Shown: positions 1 to 8,982, counted from the stretch's first letter. The stretch is DNA of 64,000 bases from Rahnella ecdela (GCF_019049625.1 NZ_JAFMOY010000115.1:1-64000), one strand, 5' to 3'. The notes: generated by a model not told the origin, from the letters alone. A program made the numbers and translations.

Positions 1-80
1 CTTTTTATTCCGCCCTGGCCGGAGAGGTAATACTTCACGACAGCAATACGGAATTCCAGTGTGTAATTGGGCTTGCCCAT
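1..80 (-). CDS. IS150-group transposase OrfA, N-terminal 26 residues (partial)
   Basis: The visible protein starts MGKPNYTLEFRIAVVKYYLS and matches the start of the helix-turn-helix of InsJ-type OrfA proteins, which bind the terminal repeats. In this group OrfA is normally followed by OrfB, made by frameshifting, which carries the DDE integrase core. None of that is in the window. The ATG lies 28 bases inside the repeat (101-127), a normal distance for this group. Whether the element is intact cannot be judged from this end. Confidence 0.7.
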   Translation of the reverse strand, partial: MGKPNYTLEFRIAVVKYYLSGQGGIK

Positions 81-127
81 AAATTGCACCTTACTCAGTT
101 AGTGTCCAACTTTTGGGGTGCAGTTCA
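1..127 (-). mobile_element. End of an IS3-family (IS150-group) insertion sequence, cut by the window edge
   Basis: Read on the minus strand, the element starts with the terminal repeat TGAACTGCACCCCAAAAGTT (127 down to 108) and continues GGACACT. This is the usual form of IS150-group ends. The first transposase frame begins at base 80 and reads out of the window. The other end and the target duplication are not visible, so the boundary at 127 rests on the repeat alone. The flank next to it (128-146) is a GC-rich half-stem followed by a T-run, as if the element had landed in a terminator hairpin. Confidence 0.75.
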
Positions 128-178
128 TTTCATGGCGGGGCTTTTTTATTCAGGCGTTATATCTGCTAAGCGTTACGT

Positions 179-1036
179 TTACTCACCATCATCTACTTTC
201 TGCCATTTGGCATCCGGATTAAATGACGTGAGCGCTCGCGCCACCGCATCGGTTTGCGCCCCGAGATCCTGCTGGTAAATTTCACCACGCTGGTCGGTCA
301 TAAAACTGGTGACGCCGGTATGTCCATATACCGCTGGCCAGGCAATCAGCGCAAAGCCTTTGGTCATCTTGCCATTTTCGATATAGCTGAAAGCCCCGCC
401 GCTGGCATTCGCGCCCTGGGACGTCAGAATGCGGTAATAATATCCGTGATAATCAGCCCCCGGCTGCGTCTCGCCAAAAGCGGGCCCCAGCGGGCTTGGC
501 GCTTCACCTTCTTTAACCGGCCAGTACAGACCATCATGTTGCCCGTCGGTACTGATAAACCGCTGAGCGTATTGCCCGGCGGTTTGCTGATACTGGTGCT
601 GGGCATCGGCATATGCCGCCACAGCCTGAATGGCGGAAAGCTCATTTCGACCAATGGTGCGGGTTTCAATTTCCGCCGCACCGGCCACCATATCAAATGA
701 CCAGCCTTGCGCCGTCTGCTTCATCGGGATCGGCAACTGCCAGTTCTCCGTCCCGACATTCAGATGCGCGGTATCCCCCTCGGTGACAATCTTGTGGCTG
801 ATTTTCCAGTCACGGAGGAAACGCGCCACTTCATCCGGATCAACGTCTTTCTCTGGCAGATAAACCCGCCATTTATCGCCCAGAATCTTTTGCAGCGCGG
901 CATCGTCATGGGAATCAATTGCTTTCACCAGCGCTTGCGCAGCCAGATCCGGACTGGTAAACATCTGCTGCGCGAAGCCAGTCAAAGGTAATAATAACAA
1001 GCCTGCTGAAATCAACGTATTACGCAAAATCTTCAT
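179..1036 (-). CDS. DUF2950 family exported protein
   Basis: A 285-residue protein starting with a clear signal peptide (charged MKILR, hydrophobic run to about residue 20, cleavage after GFAQ), so it is probably periplasmic. The body fits the DUF2950 family, whose function is unknown to me. It lies 17 bp downstream of the DUF3300 gene on the same strand, a pairing commonly seen for these two families, so they probably form an operon and act together at the envelope. The start has a GGAA-type ribosome site immediately upstream. The IS end begins about 50 bp beyond the stop codon and may have removed the natural terminator. Confidence 0.8.
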   Translation of the reverse strand: MKILRNTLISAGLLLLPLTGFAQQMFTSPDLAAQALVKAIDSHDDAALQKILGDKWRVYLPEKDVDPDEVARFLRDWKISHKIVTEGDTAHLNVGTENWQLPIPMKQTAQGWSFDMVAGAAEIETRTIGRNELSAIQAVAAYADAQHQYQQTAGQYAQRFISTDGQHDGLYWPVKEGEAPSPLGPAFGETQPGADYHGYYYRILTSQGANASGGAFSYIENGKMTKGFALIAWPAVYGHTGVTSFMTDQRGEIYQQDLGAQTDAVARALTSFNPDAKWQKVDDGE

Positions 1037-1053
1037 TTCCTTTCCTCGTCAAT

Positions 1054-2697
1054 CTAGCGGCGATGCAAATGCACCGGCTCTGCGTTCGCAGGGCGTGCAT
1101 GCTGGAAATTCTGCATATGCTGGCGGCTCTGATTGCCACGCGCCTGCTGCTGTTGCCACGATGGGGCACGGCTCGAGTTCCCGCTGAACGCCGTGCTGCG
1201 TGAGGCATTATTTCCCTGATGGAAATTCTGCCTTTGCTGAGCGCCGTTGTGCTGGTTAAGCTGCCCCACGTTCTGATGCTGTAAAGACTGCCGGTTCTGT
1301 GTGAGTGATTGATGCTGCTGACTTTGCTGATGTGCGGCAGCATGATGGCTGACTGATGGCGCAGCAGCCCGGCTGGCAGGGACAGAATGTTGCAGCGGTT
1401 TCTGCTGCGGGTTCACTTGATGATTGTTCATCACCGAAGCCGCCTGCTGACGACGCTGATCTAGTGTCTGATTCTGCACGCCGCCGTTATTACGTCCGAC
1501 CGCATTGTTACCGTTAAAACTGCGGGCATTGCTGTCGTAACCGCGATAATTATTGCGCTGCGCCGCATGATTCAGAGCCTGATTTTGCGTGGCTCCGCTG
1601 AGATTCGCCGTGTGATTTGGCAGACCTGCGTTAAAGGCAGGATTATGCTGCCAGCCAGCAGTGTTGCCGGAGCCCGGATGGTTCACCACATTGCGGTTGT
1701 TGTTTCCGGAAATACGGTTGTAGTTGTTCACGTTCACATTGACGTAATTATTCTGCGACCCGCCGCCGTGATGCCCGTCGTCATGGTGATCGTCATGATG
1801 GTCATAATCGTCGTGATGATGATCGTCATCCCAGTCGATGCTGCCGAAAATCGCATACGTCGCCGCGACTCCTACGCCAAAACCAATGCCCGACGCCATA
1901 CCATTCACAAACTGCTCCCCCGGCGGAGGCGGAAGATAAACAGGCGGATAGGCAGGCGTCGGCCACGCGCCGTAAACCACATTCGGGTTATAGCTCGGCA
2001 CATACACCACCTGCGGATCGGCAGATTCAATCACAATGGTTTGCTGCACCGGAGCCCCCTTCACCACTGTAGTCGAAGCCGGTTTCGGTTTGACGGTCAC
2101 CGTCTGCTGCGGAGTGCTTTTCAGCGCCCCGCTCTTTTGCGCTACTTCACGAAATTTCTGCACGGTATTCATGACGTCATCTGGCTGAGCCAGAAACGCA
2201 TTACCTAAATTTTGCACCCATGCCGGATCTTCTCCCATCAGCGCTAACAGCTGCGGGAATGCCACCAGTGATTTCACACTGGGATCCCAGGGTTCGTTCG
2301 CGACCTGAGTCACTGCAGCGTCCCCCTGACTTTGCGGATGATCACGCGACCATTGCACCGCCTGAATCACGTTAGTCGGATAAGTCGAGGCCATCAGTAC
2401 CTGCGAGAGCAGGCTGTCAGGATAGAGGGCGACAGGTGCGACCCACTGATCGAGCTGAGCCTGAGTAAAGGCTGGGGGTGTCACCGCCGCTGCCGGGACA
2501 AGTGCGGGTGTCGATCCAGGGACTGGCGTTGCCTGTACCGCTGCGGGTGCCGGATCTGGCACAGGTGTGGTCCGGGTGGTGGTTTCTGCCTGACTGCTGA
2601 CCGGAAGCCAGCCTTGCATAAACATGACACTGGCAAGAGCAAATGCGCCTGCAGCGCACAGAACTGCGATACCCCAGGGCTTGAATGATAAATTCAT
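1054..2697 (-). CDS. DUF3300 family envelope protein with His/Asp- and Asn/Gln-rich tail
   Basis: I place the start at 2697 (MNLSFKPWG), preceded by AAGGTG; the open frame continues upstream to 2781 but without an equally good site. The 547-residue product has an N-terminal membrane segment or signal (about residues 8-27), a Pro/Ala-rich linker and a DUF3300 domain (about 70-260). A strongly His/Asp-rich stretch near 290-320 (HHHDDYDHHDDHH) could bind metal. A long Asn/Gln/His-rich low-complexity tail follows. Family function is unknown. It is the first gene of the pair with the DUF2950 gene. The low-complexity tail suggests a disordered, surface-exposed or periplasmic segment. Confidence 0.8.
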   Translation of the reverse strand: MNLSFKPWGIAVLCAAGAFALASVMFMQGWLPVSSQAETTTRTTPVPDPAPAAVQATPVPGSTPALVPAAAVTPPAFTQAQLDQWVAPVALYPDSLLSQVLMASTYPTNVIQAVQWSRDHPQSQGDAAVTQVANEPWDPSVKSLVAFPQLLALMGEDPAWVQNLGNAFLAQPDDVMNTVQKFREVAQKSGALKSTPQQTVTVKPKPASTTVVKGAPVQQTIVIESADPQVVYVPSYNPNVVYGAWPTPAYPPVYLPPPPGEQFVNGMASGIGFGVGVAATYAIFGSIDWDDDHHHDDYDHHDDHHDDGHHGGGSQNNYVNVNVNNYNRISGNNNRNVVNHPGSGNTAGWQHNPAFNAGLPNHTANLSGATQNQALNHAAQRNNYRGYDSNARSFNGNNAVGRNNGGVQNQTLDQRRQQAASVMNNHQVNPQQKPLQHSVPASRAAAPSVSHHAAAHQQSQQHQSLTQNRQSLQHQNVGQLNQHNGAQQRQNFHQGNNASRSTAFSGNSSRAPSWQQQQARGNQSRQHMQNFQHARPANAEPVHLHRR

Positions 2698-3038
2698 TCG
2701 GATCACCTTAAAAAGCCTCAGCCGGATTGAGAGGCACAATGAATGAGTATAATCGGACAAATAAAACTCAACGGGCGCCACTGTATTTTTATTTCATGAA
2801 TGGGATTTACACATAAAATGCGCAATAAAAATGACCAGAAAGGGAAATATCTCAATCACTTGATTAAAGAGGATTTTTTATTTTCTGCTGTTACAAACTG
2901 AATTAGTAAATTTGAGAAGGGTTTTAATTATTTGAATTCTTTAATAATTATTCTAAATACATCATCAATCGAACATTTAGACGGTGAATAAAAAAGCGCG
3001 TATTCACCGGAACACACGCTTTTTATTACTGCCATTAA
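2698..3038. other. Intergenic region between nadR and the DUF3300 gene
   Basis: This AT-rich stretch holds the nadR terminator near its right end (2991-3024) and presumably the promoter of the DUF3300 gene at its left end. I see no further coding potential and no repeat of note. Confidence 0.5.
2991..3024 (-). terminator. Rho-independent terminator of nadR
   Basis: The arms AAAAAGCGCGT (2991-3001) and ACACGCTTTTT (3014-3024) pair with one mismatch. On the minus strand the hairpin is followed by a run of T, just past the nadR stop. A second, mutually exclusive 8-bp pairing exists between 2983-2990 (GGTGAATA) and 3001-3008 (TATTCACC). Confidence 0.7.
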
Positions 3039-4298
3039 TCAGCTGACCGGCGGCAAATTCAGACGGCTGGTATCAGCGGCCAGCATATTCTGCACCAGCT
3101 CCACGCATTCGAGAAAACGCTGATCGTAATCTGAAGATTCAACGTGGACATAATCCACTTTGTTTTCTTTCAGCATCTCGATGAGCAAATTCTGGAAAGA
3201 CATCCGGTCACTGGTGCTGCCTAAACTACGCAGACCGTCGGCGACCCACGGCGTATTGTTTTCCAGCAGGATCACCAGATCAAACCGGTATTCGTCCATG
3301 AGCGCCTGCACAAACGGATGTTCACGCCCTTCGTATTTTTTACAAAAAGCCTGAGTGGTCAGAAAATCCGTATCAATAAAGGCGACTTTATTAGCATATT
3401 TCACTGCAAAATCAATATACTGCGCCTGACCCAGCGCGATCTTATCGTAATCCGAATATTGCAGCGCCATTTCGTCACCGCCCAGATGAGAGAACACGTA
3501 ATCGCGTCCGTATTCCCAGGCGCTGGTGGTGTTGAAGATGTTGGCCAGTTTGTTCACCAGCGTGGATTTCCCGCTGGATTCTCCACCGAGAACCGCCACG
3601 GTCCGCACGAAGAATGGCTTCACTTCGGTCGGAATATAATCCCAGTAACGGAACGGATCCTGACGGATCTGACGACCGCTGATATTCATAAATGACCGTT
3701 TCGGGTCGATCAGCACCGTTTCAATACCGAGATGCTCACGGTACTGCGGTGCATCCGCTTCTTCGCTGGAATAAATGGTATTGGGTTCAATGCCTTTCTG
3801 GCCCATGAACTCTTTAATACCACGTCCCCAGACATCCCAGCCATGCGGATAGGGTTCCATCCCTTCTTCGTTAAAGGCATGAATACGAATGTTTTTCTGA
3901 TATTTGAACGTCTGCAACAACCAGCGCAGTCGGTCGCTGACCGTTGGCTGCTGAGACATGGAACTGTTTTCAAACAGCTCGCGATCGCGTGGCTCGTCAT
4001 AGCCCATAATGATATGCAGTTCATCCACCTGGCTACAGGCGCGCTGGATCAGATAGATATGGCCGGTGTGCAGCGGATAAAACTTGCCGAACACCACGCC
4101 GATATTCTTTTCACGACGGGGAAACTCAAGATCAAGGAAGCGATGCAAAGCCTCCAGCTTCTGAGCACTGGGACTTTTTATCTTTGCATTCAACAACTGA
4201 CTGAGATAACCCTTGGTCATCCCGCTGGCCTCAGCCACCTGTTGCAGCGTGCGTCCTTGTTGTTTAATCGCGGTTTTTAGATAGTCGAACTGTGACAT
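3039..4298 (-). CDS. nadR: Trifunctional NAD regulator NadR (repressor, NMN adenylyltransferase, ribosylnicotinamide kinase)
   Basis: A 419-residue protein with the three parts of NadR. An N-terminal helix-turn-helix (about residues 15-45, TLQQVAEASGMTKGYLSQLL) represses NAD synthesis genes. A central nucleotidyl-transferase domain starts GVVFGKFYPLHTGHIYLI and carries the HxGH signature. A C-terminal kinase domain carries the Walker A motif GGESSGKST near residue 240. Known role: senses NAD and ATP, and phosphorylates then adenylates nicotinamide riboside. Length and order next to radA and serB match E. coli. Its terminator lies at 2991-3024. Confidence 0.96.
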   Translation of the reverse strand: MSQFDYLKTAIKQQGRTLQQVAEASGMTKGYLSQLLNAKIKSPSAQKLEALHRFLDLEFPRREKNIGVVFGKFYPLHTGHIYLIQRACSQVDELHIIMGYDEPRDRELFENSSMSQQPTVSDRLRWLLQTFKYQKNIRIHAFNEEGMEPYPHGWDVWGRGIKEFMGQKGIEPNTIYSSEEADAPQYREHLGIETVLIDPKRSFMNISGRQIRQDPFRYWDYIPTEVKPFFVRTVAVLGGESSGKSTLVNKLANIFNTTSAWEYGRDYVFSHLGGDEMALQYSDYDKIALGQAQYIDFAVKYANKVAFIDTDFLTTQAFCKKYEGREHPFVQALMDEYRFDLVILLENNTPWVADGLRSLGSTSDRMSFQNLLIEMLKENKVDYVHVESSDYDQRFLECVELVQNMLAADTSRLNLPPVS

Positions 4299-4322
4299 GC
4301 CTTGTCCCCAGGTTTGCTTTAC

Positions 4323-4341
4323 TAAACAAAATAGCTAAACA
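4323..4341. promoter_or_regulatory. Two TAAACA half-sites upstream of nadR (possible NadR binding)
   Basis: TAAACA occurs at 4323-4328 and again at 4336-4341, both in the same direction, in the nadR upstream region. The known NadR box is TGTTTA-N6-TAAACA, an inverted pair, so this direct pair is not a canonical operator. It is noted as a possible degenerate autoregulatory site only. Confidence 0.2.
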
Positions 4342-4415
4342 AAAAATAGCACAAAGACAGCTCCGAATTACAGCGGAGAACAGCTACGAAGTAGAAAAGT
4401 TACAGCACAGAACAA

Positions 4416-5798
4416 TTACAAATCGTCGAGGATCGCCAGCGCATCGGCCAGCTTTTTGACGCCAAACACCTGCATTCCGGCCGGGACTTTCTTCGGCACG
4501 TTGGCATGTGGAACAATCGCGCGCTTAAAACCGTGCTTCGCCGCTTCGGTAATTCGTTCCTGACCGCTCGGCACCGGACGGATTTCCCCCGCCAGTCCGA
4601 CCTCGCCAAACACCACTAAATCCTGCGGCAACGGACGGTCGCGCAGGCTGGAAACCAGAGAAAGCAACAGCGCTAAGTCAGCACTGGTTTCGGTGACTTT
4701 CACACCGCCGACCACGTTGACGAACACATCCTGATCCGCCATCTGTAAGCCACCGTGACGATGCAAAACAGCCAGCAAAATGGCCAGACGGTTCTGTTCC
4801 AGGCCAACCGCCACGCGACGCGGATTGCCCATCATCGACTGATCGACCAGCGCCTGCACTTCAACCAGCAATGGCCGTGTGCCTTCCCACAGCACCATAA
4901 CCGAACTGCCGGAGGTAATTTCATCACCACGGCTGAGGAAAATCGCTGAAGGATTGCTGACTTCGCGCAGCCCCTGCTCGGTCATGGCAAACACGCCCAG
5001 CTCATTGACCGCACCAAAACGGTTTTTGTGGCTGCGCAGCGTACGGAAACGCGAATCTGCGTCGCCATCGAGCAATACCGAACAGTCAATACAGTGCTCG
5101 AGCACTTTCGGACCTGCCAGAGAACCGTCTTTGGTCACATGGCCAACCATCACAATCGCCACACCGCGCGTTTTAGCGAAACGGGTCAGGTACGCCGCCG
5201 TTTCACGCACCTGGGCAACCGTACCCGGCGACGACTGGATATCCGCCATGTGCATCACCTGAATGGAATCGATCACCATCAGTTTTGGTTGTTCAACATC
5301 GGCAATTTCACAAATTTGCTCGATGCTGGTTTCCGACAACATATTCATGTTGGCTGTCGGTAAACCCAGACGGTGCGCCCGCATGGCCACTTGCTGCAAA
5401 GATTCTTCGCCGGTGACGTACAGGGTTTTCATGTTTTCGCTGAGGTGACACAGAATTTGCAGCAGCAGCGTACTTTTACCGGCGCCGGGATTACCGCCAA
5501 TCAGGATCGCACTGCCGGGCACCACGCCGCCGCCCAGCACGCGGTCGAATTCTTTGAAACCGGTGCTAAAGCGTGGAAGTTCATCGAGGCTGATATCCGA
5601 GAGTTTCTGCACGCGACTGACGCCTGCATCCCCGGCATATCCGGTCAGCCGCTCGTTACGCGCCACTGTCGGAGAAGCCGCCAAACGGATTTCAGTAATG
5701 CTGTTCCAGGCCTGGCAGGCACTACACTGCCCTTGCCAACGCGGATAATCTGCGCCACATTCATTACACACAAATGCACGTTTTGCTGCTTTTGCCAC
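4416..5798 (-). CDS. radA: DNA repair/recombination protein RadA
   Basis: A 460-residue RecA-like ATPase that promotes branch migration of recombination intermediates. The N-terminal four-cysteine zinc finger (CNECGADYPRWQGQCSAC, about residues 11-28), the Walker A motif GGNPGAGKST (about 100-109), the RadA-specific KNRFG motif (in SHKNRFGAVNELG) and the C-terminal Lon-protease-like domain (from about 300) are all present. Length equals the E. coli protein. It lies between nadR and serB on the same strand, as in E. coli, with only 20 bp to serB, so it is probably co-transcribed with it. Confidence 0.97.
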   Translation of the reverse strand: MAKAAKRAFVCNECGADYPRWQGQCSACQAWNSITEIRLAASPTVARNERLTGYAGDAGVSRVQKLSDISLDELPRFSTGFKEFDRVLGGGVVPGSAILIGGNPGAGKSTLLLQILCHLSENMKTLYVTGEESLQQVAMRAHRLGLPTANMNMLSETSIEQICEIADVEQPKLMVIDSIQVMHMADIQSSPGTVAQVRETAAYLTRFAKTRGVAIVMVGHVTKDGSLAGPKVLEHCIDCSVLLDGDADSRFRTLRSHKNRFGAVNELGVFAMTEQGLREVSNPSAIFLSRGDEITSGSSVMVLWEGTRPLLVEVQALVDQSMMGNPRRVAVGLEQNRLAILLAVLHRHGGLQMADQDVFVNVVGGVKVTETSADLALLLSLVSSLRDRPLPQDLVVFGEVGLAGEIRPVPSGQERITEAAKHGFKRAIVPHANVPKKVPAGMQVFGVKKLADALAILDDL

Positions 5799-5818
5799 AA
5801 CTTACCTCTTTGTATTTA

Positions 5819-6784
5819 TTAAGACTGACTGCCACTTAAGATGCAGAGAACGCCAAGAAGATCCGCGTGGCGGATGCAAACGGATGCCTGCTCATACACT
5901 TTTGGTTTGGCGTGATATGCAATGCCCAGACCGGCCACCGCCATCATTTTCAGGTCATTCGCGCCGTCACCAATCGCAATGGTTTGTTCCTGAGCAATCC
6001 CCAGCTTTTCCGCCAGCTTAAGCAAGGTGTCTGCTTTATATTGTGCGTCGACGATCGGACCGATCACACGCCCGGTCAGTTTGCCTTCACGGATTTCCAG
6101 CTCATTCGCTGCGACATCAATCAGATTGAGCTTATCGCGCAGGTATTCGGCGTAATAGGTAAAGCCGCCGGAAGCGATGGCCACATGCCAGCCCGCTTCC
6201 TGCAGGCGCTGCACCATGACGGTCAGTCCTGGCATCAGCGGCAGAGTTTCGCGCACCTGCTCAAGAATACCCGCATCGGCATCTTTCAGCGTCGCAACGC
6301 GCTGACGCAGACTGGCGGAAAAATCGAGTTCGCCACGCATCGCACGCTCGGTGACTTCCGCCACCTGTTCACCGACGCCCGCCAGTTTGGCAATTTCGTC
6401 GATGCATTCAATCTCAATCGCGGTAGAATCCATGTCCATCACCAGCAGGCCCGGCGTGCGCAGATAAGGCACTTTGCCGAGCTGGGTGACATCAAATTCA
6501 AAAGATTCAGCCAGTTGCTGTGCGTCGGCGGTGAGTGAACCGGCAAGACGCACAACCTGATAACCTTCTACGGCCCAGGCGCTGACAATCACCAGAGCAC
6601 GACCTAACCGGCGCTGGAACTGCGTAATGCTCGTTTTATCGAGTTTTCTACCATAGAGCAGCCATCCGGTGTGTCCGGCCCGGTAATCCAGCGGCATGAC
6701 CTCGTCACCGCTCAACGAAAGGGGAAGTCCCGGCCATTGGTGGATCTCCGCAGGAAGATCGCAATAGGTCAGACTGTTTGGCAT
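5819..6784 (-). CDS. serB: Phosphoserine phosphatase
   Basis: The last step of serine synthesis: hydrolysis of phosphoserine. I start it at 6784 (MPNSLTYCDLP), giving 321 residues, close to the 322 of E. coli. The open frame runs 29 codons further upstream, into the region shared with the divergent ytjB promoter. HAD-superfamily motifs are present: DMDSTAIEIECIDE (nucleophile Asp), ASGGFTYYAEYL, and GDGANDLKM near the C-terminus. It is divergent from ytjB and 20 bp upstream of radA. Confidence 0.96.
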   Translation of the reverse strand: MPNSLTYCDLPAEIHQWPGLPLSLSGDEVMPLDYRAGHTGWLLYGRKLDKTSITQFQRRLGRALVIVSAWAVEGYQVVRLAGSLTADAQQLAESFEFDVTQLGKVPYLRTPGLLVMDMDSTAIEIECIDEIAKLAGVGEQVAEVTERAMRGELDFSASLRQRVATLKDADAGILEQVRETLPLMPGLTVMVQRLQEAGWHVAIASGGFTYYAEYLRDKLNLIDVAANELEIREGKLTGRVIGPIVDAQYKADTLLKLAEKLGIAQEQTIAIGDGANDLKMMAVAGLGIAYHAKPKVYEQASVCIRHADLLGVLCILSGSQS

Positions 6785-6931
6785 GATGGCTCCGGTAGAT
6801 TGTTTGGTTAAAACGATTGTTAATAAAACGGCTGAAAAGGCAGAGGCAACGTCGATAAAAACAGGCATCAAGCTACCTTATCGTGCCCGCATCTGGCAAC
6901 ATAAAGTCTTCGAAAAACGCAAGGAAACAGA

Positions 6932-7720
6932 ATGGCCAAGGCCAAACTAAAATTTCGCCTGCATCGCGCAGCTATCGTATTGATAAGTCTGGCGTTATTA
7001 GTCATTCTGATGCAAGGCGCATCCTATTTCAGTCTGGGACATCAACTGGCACGCTCAACGCAGGTGGAACAGCTTGCCCAGACGCTCGCCAGACAGGTGG
7101 CGTTTTCGCTCGCACCGCTTATGGACAGCAATAATGATGGCGCCGATATCGCACAAATTTCCACTATTTTGAGCCAGCTTACTGACGGAAGCCGTATTCT
7201 TGATGCCAGCGTTTATGAGTCGGATGGATCTCTGGTTGCCCATGCCGGCGAACAGGTGCCGGTGCGCGACAGGTTGTCTCTTGATGGTAAACGCGCAGGC
7301 AGCTACTTCAATCATCAGATTGTGGTGCCTATCGAAGATAAAAATGGTCCCAGCGGATTTTTACGTATCACGCTGGACACGCACGTACTGGCGACAGAAT
7401 CCAAACAGGTGGATAACACCACTAACTTGTTACGTCTGATGATGCTCGCCGCGCTGGGCGTAGGTATTATTCTGGCACGGACATTGTTGCAGGGGCGCCG
7501 TTCGCGCTGGCAGCAATCGCCATTCCTGCTGACTGCCAGCAAACCGCTGAAAGAAGATGATGAACAGGAAGAAGAGCCGGACGAGTTCGGCCCGCCGCCG
7601 GTGCTGAACATTCCGGAACCGGAATCTGAGGTTGCGCCGGTCAAACCGGCGACCGAAGCACAAACCAAAGAAGCCGCACAAGCCGCTTACCGCAGTCTGA
7701 AACGCAGCCGGCCTAAGTGA
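6932..7720 (+). CDS. ytjB: Inner-membrane protein YtjB (SMP)
   Basis: A 262-residue protein with an N-terminal membrane helix (about residues 13-35), a periplasmic domain (about 36-165), and a second helix (about 168-190). An acidic, Pro-rich cytoplasmic tail follows (EDDEQEEEPDEFGPPP, about 205-235). This is the architecture of the SMP/YtjB family found divergent from serB in enterobacteria. Its biochemical role is not established as far as I know. The ribosome site AAGGAA lies just upstream of the ATG. Confidence 0.85.
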   Translation: MAKAKLKFRLHRAAIVLISLALLVILMQGASYFSLGHQLARSTQVEQLAQTLARQVAFSLAPLMDSNNDGADIAQISTILSQLTDGSRILDASVYESDGSLVAHAGEQVPVRDRLSLDGKRAGSYFNHQIVVPIEDKNGPSGFLRITLDTHVLATESKQVDNTTNLLRLMMLAALGVGIILARTLLQGRRSRWQQSPFLLTASKPLKEDDEQEEEPDEFGPPPVLNIPEPESEVAPVKPATEAQTKEAAQAAYRSLKRSRPK

Positions 7721-7747
7721 TTCAGGCCAGCCGCTGGATCGGCGATA

Positions 7748-8080
7748 TTAATTCTTCCACCAGCACCAGCTGGCCAGCTGGCGGAATTCATCACTGATGG
7801 CAGTATCGCTTTCCACTTTCAGCCAGAATTCCTTTGCCCAAGCCTGTGCATTCAACCACTTTTCTTTCGACACCAAAGGATCGAGCGTTACAGGCGCAAT
7901 TTGACGACGCATCGCACCGGCGTTGGTCGGCGCAAAAGCCATCGGCAGCATGTCATACGCTGGCGATAACGAAAGAGCTTGCTTTAAAGGATCAATGGCA
8001 GGGTCGATAAACGACAGATTTCCCTGATGCATATCACTGTTGGCGATCAGTTTTCCGAAGGCATAAATCTGCTCAATAAT
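7748..8080 (-). pseudogene. yjjJ: C-terminal remnant of yjjJ (HipA-like kinase)
   Basis: Reading down from about 8080, the frame gives IEQIYAFGKLIANSDMHQGN, then LSFIDP and LSPAYDMLPMAFAP. These are the catalytic-loop and C-terminal motifs of HipA-type kinases. In E. coli yjjJ sits near deoD, so position and content agree. Only about 110 residues remain; the N-terminal three quarters are missing, and sequence upstream of 8088 shows no homology I can recognise. The break coincides with the first of two 12-bp direct repeats (8088-8099 and 8198-8209). Almost certainly non-functional as a kinase. Confidence 0.75.
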
Positions 8081-8087
8081 GAATAGG

Positions 8088-8209
8088 AAAATGCATAGCT
8101 AATAGCATAGCTGAACGAAAAGAATGTTGGTATCAGATAACCTGATATCAAGGAGATGAAGAGAGGGTGATATTCAAAAGAGAGTAATTGCCCCCTTAAA
8201 ATGCATAGC
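8088..8209. repeat. 12-bp direct repeats flanking a 98-bp segment
   Basis: AAAATGCATAGC occurs at 8088-8099 and 8198-8209. Between them is a near-perfect inverted repeat (TTGGTATCAG at 8127-8136, CTGATATCAA at 8142-8151). The first copy coincides with the truncation of the yjjJ remnant. This may be a deletion scar or the footprint of a small element; neither can be decided here. Confidence 0.5.
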
Positions 8210-8237
8210 AAAACGGGCGCCATTCAGCGCCCGTTTT
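8210..8237. terminator. Terminator downstream of deoD
   Basis: The arms AAAACGGGCGC (8210-8220) and GCGCCCGTTTT (8227-8237) pair perfectly over a 6-base loop, about 25 bp past the deoD stop. Short A and T runs on both sides would allow it to work in both directions. Confidence 0.75.
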
Positions 8238-8262
8238 AGTTTCTGCTATATATGTGCAGAAT

Positions 8263-8982
8263 TTATTCTTTGTCGCCCAACAAAACAGATTCCAGCGCGA
8301 TTTCGATCATGTCGTTGAAAGTCGTCTGACGTTCAGCGGCAGTGGTTTGTTCGTGCGTACGGATATGGTCGGAAACGGTACAGATGGTCAGCGCTTTTGC
8401 ACCAAATTCTGCTGCCACGCCGTAGATCCCGGCGGCTTCCATTTCCACACCCAGAATGCCGTATTTTTCCATCACGTCGAACATTTGCGGGTCTGGCGTG
8501 TAGAACAAGTCAGCGGAGAAGATATTACCTACGCGGGCATTGATGCCTTTGGCTTTGGCAGCGTCAGCGGCGTTACGCACCATGTCGTAATCGGCGATAG
8601 CAGCGTAGTCATGGTCTTTGAAACGCATGCGGTTCACTTTAGAATCGGTGCAGGCACCCATTCCGATCACGATATCACGCAGTTTGATGTCAGCGCGCAC
8701 TGCGCCACATGAACCCACACGTATGATTTTTTTCACGCCGAATTCAGTGATCAGCTCTTTGGCATAGATTGAGCAGGAAGGAATGCCCATACCGTGACCC
8801 ATGACAGAAATTTTGCGGCCTTTATAAGTACCGGTGAAACCCAACATGCCACGCACGTCGTTCACCTGCTTAACGTCCTGAAGGAAAGTTTCCGCGATGT
8901 GCTTGGCGCGCAGCGGATCGCCCGGCATCAGCACTACGTCAGCAAAGTCGCCCATTTCAGCATTAATGTGTGGAGTTGCCAT
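8263..8982 (-). CDS. deoD: Purine nucleoside phosphorylase
   Basis: Phosphorolysis of purine (deoxy)nucleosides to base plus (deoxy)ribose 1-phosphate. The 239 residues equal the E. coli DeoD length. Seen motifs: [16 protein letters not shown] (phosphate binding), [24 protein letters not shown], and [11 protein letters not shown] around the ribose-binding Met/Glu, followed by the catalytic Asp in VSDH. Last gene of the deoC-deoA-deoB-deoD operon, with the terminator at 8210-8237. Confidence 0.97.
   Translation of the reverse strand: MATPHINAEMGDFADVVLMPGDPLRAKHIAETFLQDVKQVNDVRGMLGFTGTYKGRKISVMGHGMGIPSCSIYAKELITEFGVKKIIRVGSCGAVRADIKLRDIVIGMGACTDSKVNRMRFKDHDYAAIADYDMVRNAADAAKAKGINARVGNIFSADLFYTPDPQMFDVMEKYGILGVEMEAAGIYGVAAEFGAKALTICTVSDHIRTHEQTTAAERQTTFNDMIEIALESVLLGDKE

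Noticed and set aside
1567-2208. Long plus-strand frame of 213 codons opposite the DUF3300 gene
   Set aside because: Its product is a low-complexity mirror of the His/Asn-rich tail and it has no ribosome site. It is a shadow of the real gene.
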